Source: Prochlorococcus sp. AG-347-B23
Lineage (GTDB): Bacteria; Cyanobacteriota; Cyanobacteriia; PCC-6307; Cyanobiaceae
DNA: 64,000 bases
Direction: 5' to 3'
NCBI GenBank assembly: GCA_003281715.1
Contig: QCBE01000002.1
Span: forward strand, 1 to 64,000
Made by a program: the position numbers and the translations under genes. Every line of letters starts with the position of its first letter. Positions within the stretch are counted from its first letter, which is position 1. Below, one piece after another: positions 1 to 8,796 of this stretch. The notes beneath the pieces were generated by a model that worked only from the letters and a program-made list of their open reading frames with translations, did not search any database and was not told the DNA's origin.

Positions 1-296
1 GATTTCATCTGAAAATCTAAAAGTGTACCTTTTTATCATCTAACTAAATTACTGAAAAGTAAATCAGTCTTTATGCTGATTTTTTGCAAGATTAACTTAT
101 AAAATTAATACTAAATGTTCAAAATTGTTGTTTCCTTTTCTGTTTTAAAAGAAGGATATTACTATCTTTTTTAAGATAAACAAAGTAAAAAATAAATTTA
201 GTAAATAATACTTATTTTTTCCAATTAACTTAATAAATTAAATTATTAAGCATAATTTCATGCTATATCTCTATTCCAAATAAACCTAACAATATT

Positions 297-455
297 ATGA
301 ATGATTCATTTGTTTCTACAAACCAGAATACAGAAATAGATTCTATTAATTCATATTTTGAGTGTATTACTGAATGCAGTATTGTGGATGGTCATCAAGA
401 ATGTATTACTCGTTGTTTAGAAGTGCATTTAAAGGGGGAAGATCAAAATGAATAA
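297..455 (+). CDS. Small twin-CX3C protein (52 aa)
   Basis: ATG at 297 opens a 52-residue frame. The sequence shows two CX3C pairs (CITEC and CITRC) separated by eight residues, a spacing that resembles small helical-hairpin disulfide or metal-binding proteins. The stop region overlaps the start of the next small gene (ATGAATAA), which suggests translational coupling. I do not recognise the family; no signal peptide or membrane segment is seen. The overlap and the patterned cysteines support a real gene. Confidence 0.55.
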   Translation: MNDSFVSTNQNTEIDSINSYFECITECSIVDGHQECITRCLEVHLKGEDQNE

Positions 456-600
456 AAAAAATTCACCTCAAAGGAAAACAACTTTAAAATGGAACCGGAA
501 TGGAGAGCTTTCGGAAATTGATATGTTAAGAATTTTAGAAAAGATATCTTCTCACGATCTTAATAAATGTGAATTAACATGCGATTCTGATAAAGGTTAG
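448..600 (+). CDS. Small hypothetical protein (50 aa), coupled to upstream gene
   Basis: The ATG lies inside the last codons of the preceding gene, with an 8-base overlap. The 50-residue product has a basic N-terminus (MNKKNSPQRKTTLKW), a helical middle and a C-terminal CELTC motif, again a CX3C pair like those of its partner. Shared cysteine spacing and overlapping frames suggest the two products act together. Function unknown. Confidence 0.5.
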   Translation: MNKKNSPQRKTTLKWNRNGELSEIDMLRILEKISSHDLNKCELTCDSDKG

Positions 601-861
601 ACATTTTTATTTCTAGATCTTTTTAAATTATTAATTAAGCAAAAAATTTGAGACTTATATCAAAAATATTTCTAATAAGCTTTATTTTTAATGTTATCAA
701 GTCAGATTAGATTTAAAAATTTGTTATTCAATATTTTTACCTATGTTACTAATAAAAAGAAGTTTATTTGATTTTTTAAAAGATATCAATTTTTAATTAA
801 CCAGATTTCAATCAAGATTTAGAGCATTTTCCCAAATAATAAAGGTCTTCCCTATATAAAA

Positions 862-1002
862 TTAATTTTTATGACGCCTACCTTTTTCAACGAATGTTTT
901 AATAATTTCTTTTTTTGGTAGTTCAACCGGTTTTACTAAACCTGAATCACCATGAGTTGGACAATAATAAGTCATAAGCATCCATTTTTTTTCTTCATCC
1001 AT
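862..1002 (-). CDS. Small hypothetical protein (46 aa)
   Basis: A 46-residue minus-strand frame starts at an ATG (1000-1002) and ends in TAA. It is soluble, with an early YYCPTHGDSG segment and a basic tail (EKGRRHKN). Residue composition looks like real coding sequence rather than a random AT-rich frame. Family not recognised. The flanks 601-861 and 1003-1189 show no convincing gene. Confidence 0.45.
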   Translation of the reverse strand: MDEEKKWMLMTYYCPTHGDSGLVKPVELPKKEIIKTFVEKGRRHKN

Positions 1003-1189
1003 AATTAGTCTTTTTAAATAATTATTAAGTTAATAGGACGAATTATGAAAAAATTGATTTTTTTTAATCTTTTTTTCTTTTTTACTTAATAATTAATAAA
1101 AATTTTGAAACTATTCTCACTAAATAGATATAAATACGCATGACTTTAAAATAAAATCCTGCTATTTATTAATAAATTCAAAATAATTT

Positions 1190-1321
1190 ATGTCTTTAGA
1201 ATCTATACTTATGGTAGTTGCTCCAATCTGTCTTTTTACGGTAGGAGTCATTGTATTACCTATTCTGGTAAAGCCACGTAAACAATCTAGTTTACCCAAG
1301 AGATATATACGGGGTCTTTAA
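1190..1321 (+). CDS. Small single-pass membrane protein (43 aa)
   Basis: The 43-residue frame begins MSLESILMVVAPICL, continues as one hydrophobic segment to about residue 25, then has a basic tail (KPRKQ, PKRYIRG), consistent with one transmembrane helix and a cytoplasmic C-terminus. It resembles in size the small thylakoid subunits of cyanobacteria, but I cannot match it to a named one. Nothing is seen between 1322 and the desaturase. Confidence 0.5.
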   Translation: MSLESILMVVAPICLFTVGVIVLPILVKPRKQSSLPKRYIRGL

Positions 1322-1563
1322 ATAACTTAAGCTTTAGAGAAGAGCAAAGACATTCAGCATAAAAAAAATTCAATAGATAAATAAAAGATTGTGATAAAAG
1401 AATAAAATAAAAAATGTTCGGTTCAAACAATTTTTTTAATATGAAATTAAAATAGTAAAAACTATATCGAAAAAATTATAGTACTTTTCATTATGAGATC
1501 CTGTGATGGATAATAGAATACATAAATCTTCTTTTATTTAAAAAGTCCTTAACCAAAAAAAAT

Positions 1564-2730
1564 TTGAGTAATATAAAATTTTCAGGCCTTAAAGGCCAAG
1601 CGCTTGTAATAGAGGATAAAGATATTCCAAGCATAAAAGAATTTCAGGATGTCATCCCTGATCACTACTTTAAGAGCAATACCAAAACTTCTTTGAGGTA
1701 TCTTTTACAATCAGCTTTACTCCAATCATTAGTAGTTGCGGTAGGTTTATCTATTCCATTTACCCCTAAAATGATCCCAATTTGGATTATTTACGCATTA
1801 CTATCAGGTACCACTGCAATGGGATTCTGGGTAATTGCCCACGAATGTGGGCATGGAGCATTCTCTAAAAACAAAACATTGGAATCTATAACTGGTTATT
1901 TAATACATTCATTACTTCTTGTGCCTTATTTTTCTTGGCAGCGTTCTCATGCAGTTCATCATCGATTCACGAATAACATAACCAATGGAGAAACTCACGT
2001 CCCTCTAGTCATTAAAGGGAATGGGGTTACAGAAAAAGTTGGCGGAGAAAAAGAATTACATTTTTCAAATCTCTTAGGTAAGAAAAATTACGGAATTCTT
2101 CAACTAGTTTTACATCTAATATTTGGTTGGCCTTCTTATTTACTTACAGGAAGTACAGGAGGAGTTAAATATGGAACTTCAAATCATTTTTGGCCTATTA
2201 AGCCATTTTCTAAAGCATTGTGGCCGTCTATATGGGCCAAGAAAGTTTGGATATCAGATATTGGTGTAGGTTTGACAATAGTGAGCATTGTTTTTTTAGT
2301 TTTAAAGTATGGATTATTTCCAGTAATTGCTCTTTATTTTGGCCCTTTATTAGTGGTTAATTGTTGGCTAGTAATTTATACATGGCTTCATCATACAGAT
2401 TCAGATGTACCTCATCTTTCAAATACGGAATTTTCATTTATGAGAGGCGCATTTCTATCTATTGACAGGCCTTACGGTAGAATCCTTAATTTTCTTCACC
2501 ATAATATAGGTTCTAGCCATGTCGTTCATCATGTATGCCCAACAATCCCTCATTATCATGCAAAAAAGGCAACTGTCTTAATTAAAAGAGCCTTTAAAAA
2601 AGCATATCTTTTTAATCCTGATCCAATACATAAAGCTCTATGGAATATTGCTTGCAATTGCGTTGCTGTTGTGTCAGACATCAAGAGAGGAAGATATATA
2701 TGGCAATCTTCATACAAAATGATGGATTAA
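1564..2730 (+). CDS. desA: Membrane fatty acid desaturase (delta-12/DesA-type)
   Basis: An integral membrane di-iron desaturase that inserts double bonds into lipid acyl chains. The three histidine boxes are present: HECGH at residues 93-97, HAVHH at 129-133 and HVVHH at 319-323, with an extra HHTDSDVPH near 276. Paired hydrophobic stretches lie near residues 50-92 and 230-275. At 388 residues it has family length. The start is TTG; no in-frame ATG occurs before residue 70, so TTG is the likely start. The box pattern favours delta-12 acyl-lipid desaturase, but regiospecificity cannot be read from sequence alone. Confidence 0.85.
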   Translation: MSNIKFSGLKGQALVIEDKDIPSIKEFQDVIPDHYFKSNTKTSLRYLLQSALLQSLVVAVGLSIPFTPKMIPIWIIYALLSGTTAMGFWVIAHECGHGAFSKNKTLESITGYLIHSLLLVPYFSWQRSHAVHHRFTNNITNGETHVPLVIKGNGVTEKVGGEKELHFSNLLGKKNYGILQLVLHLIFGWPSYLLTGSTGGVKYGTSNHFWPIKPFSKALWPSIWAKKVWISDIGVGLTIVSIVFLVLKYGLFPVIALYFGPLLVVNCWLVIYTWLHHTDSDVPHLSNTEFSFMRGAFLSIDRPYGRILNFLHHNIGSSHVVHHVCPTIPHYHAKKATVLIKRAFKKAYLFNPDPIHKALWNIACNCVAVVSDIKRGRYIWQSSYKMMD

Positions 2731-2847
2731 AAACACTATAATCATCTATTCTTTATCACATTAATTTGCGCAAATCTGAAAATAATATAAAAGAATTAGC
2801 AATAATAAATTTTTCATATTAGAAAATTCATACAAATAATTAATTCT

Positions 2848-3009
2848 ATGAGTGGCGACAATTTGCATGGTAAACAGCCCATTAAATTTTATTCGGAAAA
2901 AATTACACTTACAAAAGTTGAATTATTAGAGAGGCAGTTAAGTTTAGGAGAAAAAATTTCAAATTTAGATGAAAAGCATAAAGAATGGAGCAGAAAACTC
3001 TCCAGTTGA
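2848..3009 (+). CDS. Small hypothetical protein (53 aa)
   Basis: The ATG at 2848 begins a 53-residue, soluble, charged frame (MSGDNLHGKQPIKFYSEK...) with a predicted helical, Lys/Glu-rich second half. No cysteines and no membrane segment. Composition looks coding; family unknown. Confidence 0.45.
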   Translation: MSGDNLHGKQPIKFYSEKITLTKVELLERQLSLGEKISNLDEKHKEWSRKLSS

Positions 3010-3104
3010 TCAGTTTATAAAATACTCTTATTTTATTATTGATAATTCATTGCATTTAATAAGAAACTCTTCTTTAAATTATTGAAAAATTATTCCATTT
3101 TCAT

Positions 3105-3127
3105 CACTTCCACTTCCACTTCCACTT
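3105..3127 (+). repeat. Short tandem repeat (CACTTC)n
   Basis: Three and a partial fourth copy of the hexamer CACTTC lie in noncoding sequence upstream of a broken small gene. Such runs can vary in copy number by slippage. Confidence 0.7.
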
Positions 3128-3166
3128 TCTAATATTTAATCATCTTTTTCTTATGGTAAATCTCCA

Positions 3167-3412
3167 ATGAAGTCTTTATTTCTTGGTATAGACGCAAAAA
3201 AGTCTTTTATCCAATTTAAAAAAATTGAGCTATTAGGTTAAAATTATTATTCTGAGATAGTTGATTATTTAACTTTTCTCAATTTAGGAGTCTCAAAAAA
3301 CATTATTTTAAAACTAAAGAATAATATTGAAATTGTAAGTGCAGGCAAGATAAATAGTATTAAATCAGAACTTAAAAGAGAAGGAATTCTTGCAAAAATT
3401 AAATGCAAGTAA
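3167..3412 (+). pseudogene. Candidate broken small gene with one in-frame TAA
   Basis: A frame starting ATG at 3167 (MKSLFLGIDAKKSF) stops at TAA 3239-3241 but continues open in the same frame to a second TAA at 3410-3412, for 82 codons in all. The downstream part (for example LTFLNLGVSKNIILKL and SIKSELKREGILAKIK) has the composition of real protein. The simplest reading is one nonsense mutation in a small gene. Family not recognised. Confidence 0.35.
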
Positions 3413-3512
3413 TATGTTTCAAAAGACATAAGAATGTTAGGGTATCTTATTTATTGATAGCAATTATCTAGCCTATTAAACGTTGTTTTCTCAAAATTAA
3501 AAAACCTAATAA

Positions 3513-3551
3513 AAGAGTTAGCCTGTATCCCTACTAGCCAACTCTTAATTT
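3513..3551 (+). terminator. Weak hairpin, possible terminator
   Basis: AAGAGTT at 3513 pairs with AACTCTT at 3540 around a long loop, followed by an AT-rich stretch with short T runs. It lies between the broken small gene and the hli pair. Confidence 0.3.
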
Positions 3552-3789
3552 ATATTAATTTAAATTAGCTATTAATGAGGATTTATTTCCAAAAGGGAAG
3601 CCTCAAACTTATATTTCGCTCTCAAAATTACAAAATTGACGACAAAAACTCATTCCGCCAAAAAGTATAATTTGATACGGATATGTCACAGATCTAATAT
3701 TTTTCAAGCTTTAAGAGCAATTTTACAGAATTTTCTTTACATAAATAAATAAATATGTTATATTTGTTTACAAATTACTTTAAAAAAAA

Positions 3790-3897
3790 ATGACTCCAGA
3801 AGCAGAACGTTTTAATGGTTGGGCAGCAATGCTAGGTTTTGTAGCAGCAGTTGGCGCCTATGTAACAACTGGCCAAATTATTCCTGGTTGGTTCTAA
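3790..3897 (+). CDS. hli: High-light-inducible protein (35 aa)
   Basis: A minimal one-helix chlorophyll a/b-binding-like protein. The 35 residues contain the Hli core ERFNGWAAMLGFVAAVGAYV and end TTGQIIPGWF. Family knowledge: Hlips bind chlorophyll and carotenoid and protect photosystem assembly under high light or nutrient stress. Its TAA overlaps the ATG of the next hli gene (TAATG), so the two are probably co-translated. The core Glu and Asn pigment ligands are present, though Arg of the usual NGR motif is replaced (NGW). Confidence 0.85.
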   Translation: MTPEAERFNGWAAMLGFVAAVGAYVTTGQIIPGWF

Positions 3898-4037
3898 TGA
3901 ATAATACCGAATCAAAGATAATAGAAAAAGAAAAAATTGTTGCTGAAAAGCTAAATGGGAGGTTTGCCATGATAGGTTTTATAGCTTTAATTGGAGCATA
4001 TTTAACAACTGGTCAGATTATCCCAGGTTTCATCTAG
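3897..4037 (+). CDS. hli: High-light-inducible protein (46 aa)
   Basis: Second gene of the hli pair. The 46 residues hold the full motif AEKLNGRFAMIGFIALIGAY followed by TTGQIIPGFI. The frame stays open upstream inside the first hli gene, but that part reads as an out-of-frame copy of the neighbour, so the ATG at 3897 overlapping the upstream stop is the right start. A strong terminator follows at 4060. Confidence 0.9.
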   Translation: MNNTESKIIEKEKIVAEKLNGRFAMIGFIALIGAYLTTGQIIPGFI

Positions 4038-4059
4038 TCAAAAATTTTGAAATTTATCT

Positions 4060-4092
4060 AAAGAACCAAGTTAAAATTTGGTTCTTTTTTTT
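4060..4092 (+). terminator. Rho-independent terminator after hli pair
   Basis: A near-perfect stem AAAGAACCAA / TTGGTTCTTT with a short loop is followed by a run of T residues, ending the two-gene hli transcript. Confidence 0.85.
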
Positions 4093-4481
4093 AATTTGTA
4101 TTTGCCAAAAATTAGTTATAAATGAAACGACTCTTATAGTAAGTAATAAGCTAAAAATAAGCATAAAAATCTACCGAAATAATAAACATATATAGAGTAA
4201 CTTTTATTTTTAAATTAATTGAATCATAAAATAGGGTTGCAATTATTAATTTATGTAATTTTACTTATCTTCATTAATGCACGAATCACTCTACCTAAGA
4301 AATATTCATAAAAAGGAATCTTGTAAAAAGAGAATTTATCAAAAGTATTAAAAAGTACAGAGTAAATAAATTAAGGTAAAAACAGTAAGAATTCAAATTT
4401 ATAGATTTAATACTTTATTTATTTGAGATTAAAATTTATTTATTGAATAATGCTATGTTAATCAAATAATTTTAGAAATTT

Positions 4482-4610
4482 ATGAGGGTAAAACTTGAAC
4501 CCGAAACAGCATTTATAGGAAAAAAGTTTGCTTATTTATTTCTTGGAATAATATTTAGTCTAAATGCCATAACATTTTTTTGGTTTTTTCTATATTCCAA
4601 TATCAATTGA
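4482..4610 (+). CDS. Small single-pass membrane protein (42 aa)
   Basis: The frame MRVKLEPETAFIGKKFAYLF leads into one strongly hydrophobic helix rich in Phe, Leu and Ile, ending LYSNIN. A short charged N-terminus plus one helix suggests a thylakoid or plasma-membrane mini-protein. Family not recognised. The stretch 4093-4481 upstream shows no other supported feature. Confidence 0.5.
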   Translation: MRVKLEPETAFIGKKFAYLFLGIIFSLNAITFFWFFLYSNIN

Positions 4611-4707
4611 ATAAATTAATCTATAATTGTTCAATTGATTATTCCTTAAAATATTAAAGAAAATAATTATTGTGTTGCTCTTATAGAAAAGATTTATAAA
4701 ATTAAAT

Positions 4708-4914
4708 TTAGAATATTCCAGGTATTATTTGACCTGTTGTCACATAAGCACCTAGTAGTGCAATAAAACCTACCATTGCCCATCTACCATTTACCTTTTC
4801 TGCATTTTGAGGGTACCCTTCATAAGATACAGATTCATCAATGTATGGTCTTGTTTCAGAAGGGAACATATTTTGTCTTCCACCTGATTCTGTTGTAACT
4901 CCAGAATTTGACAT
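4708..4914 (-). CDS. hli: High-light-inducible protein (68 aa)
   Basis: A 68-residue Hlip with a polar N-terminal extension and the C-terminal motif AEKVNGRWAMVGFIALLGAY followed by TTGQIIPGIF. Role as for other Hlips: pigment binding and photoprotection in thylakoids. It is encoded opposite to the 3.8-4.0 kb hli pair and is probably monocistronic; a 19 bp palindrome lies about 40 bp upstream. Confidence 0.9.
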   Translation of the reverse strand: MSNSGVTTESGGRQNMFPSETRPYIDESVSYEGYPQNAEKVNGRWAMVGFIALLGAYVTTGQIIPGIF

Positions 4915-4951
4915 AAAAATAATATAATTGTTAAATAAAGTAACATAAACA

Positions 4952-4970
4952 TTAACTTTTGTAAAGTTAA
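4952..4970 (-). promoter_or_regulatory. Palindrome upstream of hli gene, possible operator
   Basis: A perfect inverted repeat, TTAACTTT-TGT-AAAGTTAA, sits 38 bp upstream of the hli start on the minus strand. Position and symmetry fit a dimeric regulator site in the promoter or 5' leader. The binding protein is unknown. Confidence 0.35.
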
Positions 4971-5108
4971 TATAAGCAATATTTTGCGGTGAACTTCCTA
5001 GATCAACGCTGTAGGTTTTGTAAATAATTAAGTTAATGTGAATTCTTCTTGGTTAAACCATATTTTTACATTCAATTAATTGAACAAATTACAAAATAAG
5101 CATTTATA

Positions 5109-5240
5109 CTCACACTAAGTAATTTTACTTAGTAGGATAATTAAGCATTTAGGAAGTGCTTAGCTGGTTAAAAATCAGGAAATCTGAAGCCAACTATTTC
5201 GTCATGAGCTTGCTGGTGGGATACCAGTAAGCTTTTTTAA
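5109..5240 (+). ncRNA. Candidate small RNA with intrinsic terminator
   Basis: No coding frame fits this stretch, but it contains consecutive hairpins: ACTAAGTAA/TTACTTAGT (5114-5133), TAAGCA/TGCTTA (5142-5162), TCAG/CTGA (5175-5187) and a strong terminator. This array of stems ending in a terminator in an intergenic gap is the usual look of a cyanobacterial Yfr-type sRNA. The 5' end is not known. It lacks the Yfr1 core ACTCCTCACAC. Confidence 0.45.
5207..5238 (+). terminator. Rho-independent terminator
   Basis: AGCTTGCTGGT (5207) pairs with ACCAGTAAGCT (5223), an 11 bp stem with one G-T wobble, followed by six T residues. No gene lies directly upstream on the plus strand, so it probably ends an untranslated RNA. 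Confidence 0.85.
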
Positions 5241-5365
5241 TTATTGAATCAAGAAAACAAACAATTAGATAATCTTTTCTAAATGTAATAAGCTTTAGGG
5301 AAACATAAAAAATGCTTTCATAATTTTATTTAATTGCTAAATATTAAATAGAATTAATAATATTT

Positions 5366-5467
5366 ATGTCGTTAGATTTTATTCTCATACCTTCTTGTAT
5401 TTTGATAATACTTTTTCTTTTGAATAGAGAAAATAGAATCTACAAAAGGAATCAAAAGGCTAAGTAA
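5366..5467 (+). CDS. Small membrane protein (33 aa)
   Basis: ATG at 5366 opens a 33-residue frame with one hydrophobic helix (FILIPSCILIILFLL) followed by a basic tail (RENRIYKRNQKAK), matching the positive-inside rule for a single-pass protein. Family unknown; short length limits confidence. Confidence 0.4.
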   Translation: MSLDFILIPSCILIILFLLNRENRIYKRNQKAK

Positions 5468-5587
5468 TTAAATAAGCTTGCGAAATAATTTAAAAACAAT
5501 CTTCAACAAATTAATTTTTTCTATTTAAAATCCCAAAAGCTGTCTTATTTAAAAAAGTTGTTAATTTTGGAAAGTTTAAAATATAAA

Positions 5588-5707
5588 CTACTTTGAATTT
5601 TTACTTAAAATTAATTTACCCCAATATAATTTTGAATTATTAATCTGATCTACTTTTTGTTGGCAGTGAATGCATTTACAATCGTATGATGGAGGTTTAT
5701 TTTTCAT
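5588..5707 (-). CDS. Small cysteine-rich protein (39 aa)
   Basis: A 39-residue minus-strand frame from an ATG, with a compact metal-binding-like cluster CKCIHC near residues 10-15 and a basic C-terminus. It may be a tiny zinc- or metal-binding protein. No family recognised. The rest of 5468-5893 holds nothing else I can support. Confidence 0.4.
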   Translation of the reverse strand: MKNKPPSYDCKCIHCQQKVDQINNSKLYWGKLILSKNSK

Positions 5708-5941
5708 TAATTATCTCTTTTTTTTAGGAAACCAAATTTTTTTCTTAACTGCAAGGATAAATAAACTTTTTTTGATTTTCTTTAGAGGTCTTGTAATAAA
5801 ATATGCTCAATTGAATCAATAATTTTAAATTGGTCTCTAAATCATTGATCTTTTATAATGCAAGCAACATAGTTTAAATCAAATAAATTCCTTTTGAAAC
5901 TTTCAAATCAATCACTATTAACGAAAAATATCAAAAAAATA

Positions 5942-7099
5942 ATGACTCCTTGGTATTCAATACCTTTAATTGATAGATGGTTACTAGGGCAAATTATACC
6001 GCCTATGATATTCGCTATTTCAGCTTTTACTGTTATTTCATTATCTGTTGGGGTCATGTTTGATCTCATAAGAAAAATAGTTGAGTATGGCTTACCGCTA
6101 TTAAAAGCTTTACAAGCTTTAATTTATAGCCTTCCTAGCTTTTTAGTTTTATCATTCCCAATGGCCGTTTTATTGTCGACACTATTGTCTTATGGAAAGC
6201 TATCTGCTAATTCTGAATTGTTAGCTTTAAGGTCATTAGGTATTACAAGATCTCGTATTATAGCTCCAGCTATTGCAGTTTCAATATTCATGACAGGATT
6301 AACTTTTTATTTCAATGATAATTTAGTTCCCACAAGTAATAAGCTTGCTGAATCTACGATAAGAACCGGAATAGGAAGTTCTTTTAATAAAGGTAAAAAT
6401 AAAAATAATATTATTTTCACTAGAAAAGGATCAAGAATAGCTCGCATCACTAATAAACCAACAAAAACAAATACTTACCTCACTCATATTTTTTATGCTT
6501 CTCGATTTGAAAATAATATTATGAAAGAAGTTACAGTTTTAGACTTTTCCAGAGATAGTGTAAAACAAATTCTAAGTGCGAATAGTGCCATCTTTGATAA
6601 AGATAATTCTTCTTGGATATTTACAGATGGAACTATTGTTTCAACTGACTCTATTGGGCAAACAACAAATATTAAATTCAAAAAATATACATATCCTTTC
6701 GTTGAAGGGCCATTAGATCTTGCAAAAGTCCCAAAAGATGCAAGCGATATGTCTTTAAAAGAAGCTTTAGAGGCTGAAAGAATTTATAAAAAAATAGGAA
6801 ATCTTAAGGAGATTAGAAAGATTCAAGTACGAATTCAAGAGAAATTTACTTTACCTTGTGCATGTTTGGTTTTTGGATTGATAGGTAGTATTTTAGGATC
6901 AAAGTCTAATTTAAGATCTTCTAAAAGTCAGGGATTTGGATTGAGCGTGATGCTCATATTGATTTATTATGTCATGTCGTTTGTATTCAGTTCTTTTGGT
7001 GTGAAGGGTGTACTTCCTCCAATAATTGCCGCTTGGTTTCCAGTAGTAATTTCTATTGGTGGTGGATTTTATTTCTTAAGAAAATCAAGTTCAATTTAA
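5942..7099 (+). CDS. LptF/LptG-family permease (YjgP/YjgQ)
   Basis: An integral membrane component of the lipopolysaccharide-export ABC system that moves LPS from the inner membrane to the periplasmic bridge. Transmembrane segments flank a periplasmic beta-rich domain: helices near the N-terminus (GQIIPPMIFAISAF, LPSFLVLSFPMAVLL), a central soluble region, and C-terminal helices (FGLSVMLILIYYVM, PPIIAAWFPVVISIGGGF). I chose the ATG beginning MTPWYSIPLIDRW; the frame extends upstream to a TTG at 5894, giving 401 residues. A single gene serves here, as is usual in cyanobacteria. Confidence 0.85.
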   Translation: MTPWYSIPLIDRWLLGQIIPPMIFAISAFTVISLSVGVMFDLIRKIVEYGLPLLKALQALIYSLPSFLVLSFPMAVLLSTLLSYGKLSANSELLALRSLGITRSRIIAPAIAVSIFMTGLTFYFNDNLVPTSNKLAESTIRTGIGSSFNKGKNKNNIIFTRKGSRIARITNKPTKTNTYLTHIFYASRFENNIMKEVTVLDFSRDSVKQILSANSAIFDKDNSSWIFTDGTIVSTDSIGQTTNIKFKKYTYPFVEGPLDLAKVPKDASDMSLKEALEAERIYKKIGNLKEIRKIQVRIQEKFTLPCACLVFGLIGSILGSKSNLRSSKSQGFGLSVMLILIYYVMSFVFSSFGVKGVLPPIIAAWFPVVISIGGGFYFLRKSSSI

Positions 7100-7185
7100 C
7101 TTTTAATTAGAAAAAATTAGACAATTTTCTTTACTAGAAAATTAGGAAGAATAGATAATATTTATCAATAAAATCCAACAAGTCT

Positions 7186-7329
7186 TTAACCAAACCAACC
7201 TTTTTTCTTTGCCTTAACTTCAGGTGAAGCTTGCATTGTAGGAGATTCATCAGTCCTTCCTTTAATAATCATTAAAGGGACAATTGCCCATAAAGCCAAG
7301 AATAATATCCAAAATAAGTAGATGTTCAT
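7186..7329 (-). CDS. Small single-pass membrane protein (47 aa)
   Basis: A 47-residue frame starts at ATG with a hydrophobic segment (YLFWILFLALWAIVPLMII) followed by a polar, lysine-rich tail ending KKKGWFG. This looks like an N-terminally anchored membrane mini-protein. Family not recognised; composition and start are convincing. Confidence 0.55.
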   Translation of the reverse strand: MNIYLFWILFLALWAIVPLMIIKGRTDESPTMQASPEVKAKKKGWFG

Positions 7330-7529
7330 ACTAACTGGTTTCTATAAAAATATATTAAAGTCGACTAAATAAAATCTGTGGGTTTCTTTGTGAATTACTA
7401 ATTTAGATATATAATAAAATTTTTAAATAAAGCTAAATAAAATACTTGAAAATTTTAGAAAAATAGGAGCTTTCGACTAAATGATAATAAGTAAAAATTA
7501 GAGATTTTTATTAATCAATTAAAATATTT

Positions 7530-7580
7530 GCACTCAACAAAACCACTGCTTTGCTTCAGGATGTGTGGAGTGCTTTTTTA
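7530..7580 (+). terminator. Hairpin with T run; terminator of an unknown plus-strand RNA
   Basis: GCACTC at 7530 pairs with GAGTGC ending at 7573, with an inner CCAC/GTGG alternative, followed by six T residues. No plus-strand gene lies between 7099 and here, so this may end the permease mRNA after a long 3' UTR or a small RNA. Confidence 0.55.
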
Positions 7581-7657
7581 TAATGACATGACAAATGGTT
7601 TGATAATTCTTTTAAAAAAAGGATAAAAATTTTTTTTGGAAAGAGAATTTTAATATT

Positions 7658-8134
7658 CTAAAAAAATTCGTTAATTTCTTTTTTTATAGATTTATATTCG
7701 AGATTAATATCTTTAATTAATTCGTCAACTTCTTTTTTTATATTTTTATATTCATTTATTTTTTGTTTAGTTTTCTTGTAGAAAATCGATTCAAATTTTC
7801 CTGGATTTGCTACCTCAATCCAATATCCCGCTAAACAATAAATTTGGTTTGAAACAAAATTTATAATAAATAATTTTTTAGAATTTTTATATTGATCAAT
7901 TATCTTATGAGCGAAAGTACCTTTAGTTTTGTTAGTCCCAAATAGAGTAATATCTTTTGCTAAGGGTTGGAAATTCTTTGATAGACTCTTACTTTTTTCT
8001 ACTGTATTTCTTGAAATTATTTTTTCTAGAGAATAACAGTAATCGAAAAAATTAGTATTTTCTTTTTTTGAAGGATATATAGTTATAAGGGAACATAAAA
8101 GTAAAAAAGAAGTTAAAAGAAATTTTTTAAACAT
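7658..8134 (-). CDS. Secreted or periplasmic hypothetical protein (~158 aa)
   Basis: The start MFKKFLLTSFLLLCSLITIY gives a clear signal peptide or membrane anchor; the frame stays open 15 codons further upstream, but that extension would bury the signal. The mature part is polar and Lys/Asn-rich with four cysteines, two of them before residue 40, and ends in a charged helical segment (KKEVDELIKDIN...). Function unknown. A terminator-like hairpin (7530-7580) lies beyond its 3' end but is oriented for the plus strand. Confidence 0.6.
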   Translation of the reverse strand: MFKKFLLTSFLLLCSLITIYPSKKENTNFFDYCYSLEKIISRNTVEKSKSLSKNFQPLAKDITLFGTNKTKGTFAHKIIDQYKNSKKLFIINFVSNQIYCLAGYWIEVANPGKFESIFYKKTKQKINEYKNIKKEVDELIKDINLEYKSIKKEINEFF

Positions 8135-8317
8135 TTTTATTTTAATTAGATTTATCATTGCATAAATATAAAAAGACAATTCATAAATTACTATTAATTA
8201 ACTTAAAAAGATTCATAATAATTAAAAAGATTTCTATTAATTGAGCTAAAACTCCTGAAGAAAACTATAAAATTATTTCTGACTAATTAATTATTTATCA
8301 AACTCATAAAAATTTTT

Positions 8318-8512
8318 TTATTTTTTCTCCCTTAATTCTGGGAAGCAATGCGCAATATGAATTAATTCATAGACCTCTTTACTATCGTATTTTCTATTAG
8401 GAATTCCACTTCCTACTTCTATACCTCTCTCTTTCATCTTCTTTAATATCAATTCTTGTCTTTGCAAACTTGACATAGCCTTAAATCTTTTAGTTCGTTC
8501 TTCTTTATTCAC
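8318..8512 (-). CDS. Small conserved-looking hypothetical protein (64 aa)
   Basis: The 64-residue product is soluble, helical and basic at the N-terminus (MNKEERTKRFKAMSSLQRQ). A motif ERGIEVGSGIPNRKYDSKEV precedes a C-terminal helix. Start ATG is clear. No domain recognised. Confidence 0.6.
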   Translation of the reverse strand: MNKEERTKRFKAMSSLQRQELILKKMKERGIEVGSGIPNRKYDSKEVYELIHIAHCFPELREKK

Positions 8513-8796
8513 TAGATTTCAAATTAGTTAAACTTTATTTTTAAGGTTATATCAATTAGCGATTCATTAAATAAGTAAGAAAGCCAGTAAAAGTAAGTAA
8601 TTTAAATCCAATAAAGAAAGGCAAATATTTTTTGACCTTTTTGCCAACTGGCAATAATTTGTTTAATGAATTGATCATGACTTACATTAAAGTCGAATTA
8701 TTTTTAACATCTTAACGAATTTTTTTTGGAATTATCCCATTTCGATTTGTACATTTTAAATAGTAGTTCTAAACTAGAAAGATTACGCCCTTTTTT

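Noticed and set aside
3819..3896. N-terminal extension of the second hli gene (26 codons upstream of 3897)
   Set aside because: It lies out of frame inside the first hli gene and has no Hli-like sequence; the TAATG overlap marks the true start.
4791..4979. 62-codon frame on the minus strand
   Set aside because: Overlaps the genuine hli gene in another frame and has no recognisable sequence.
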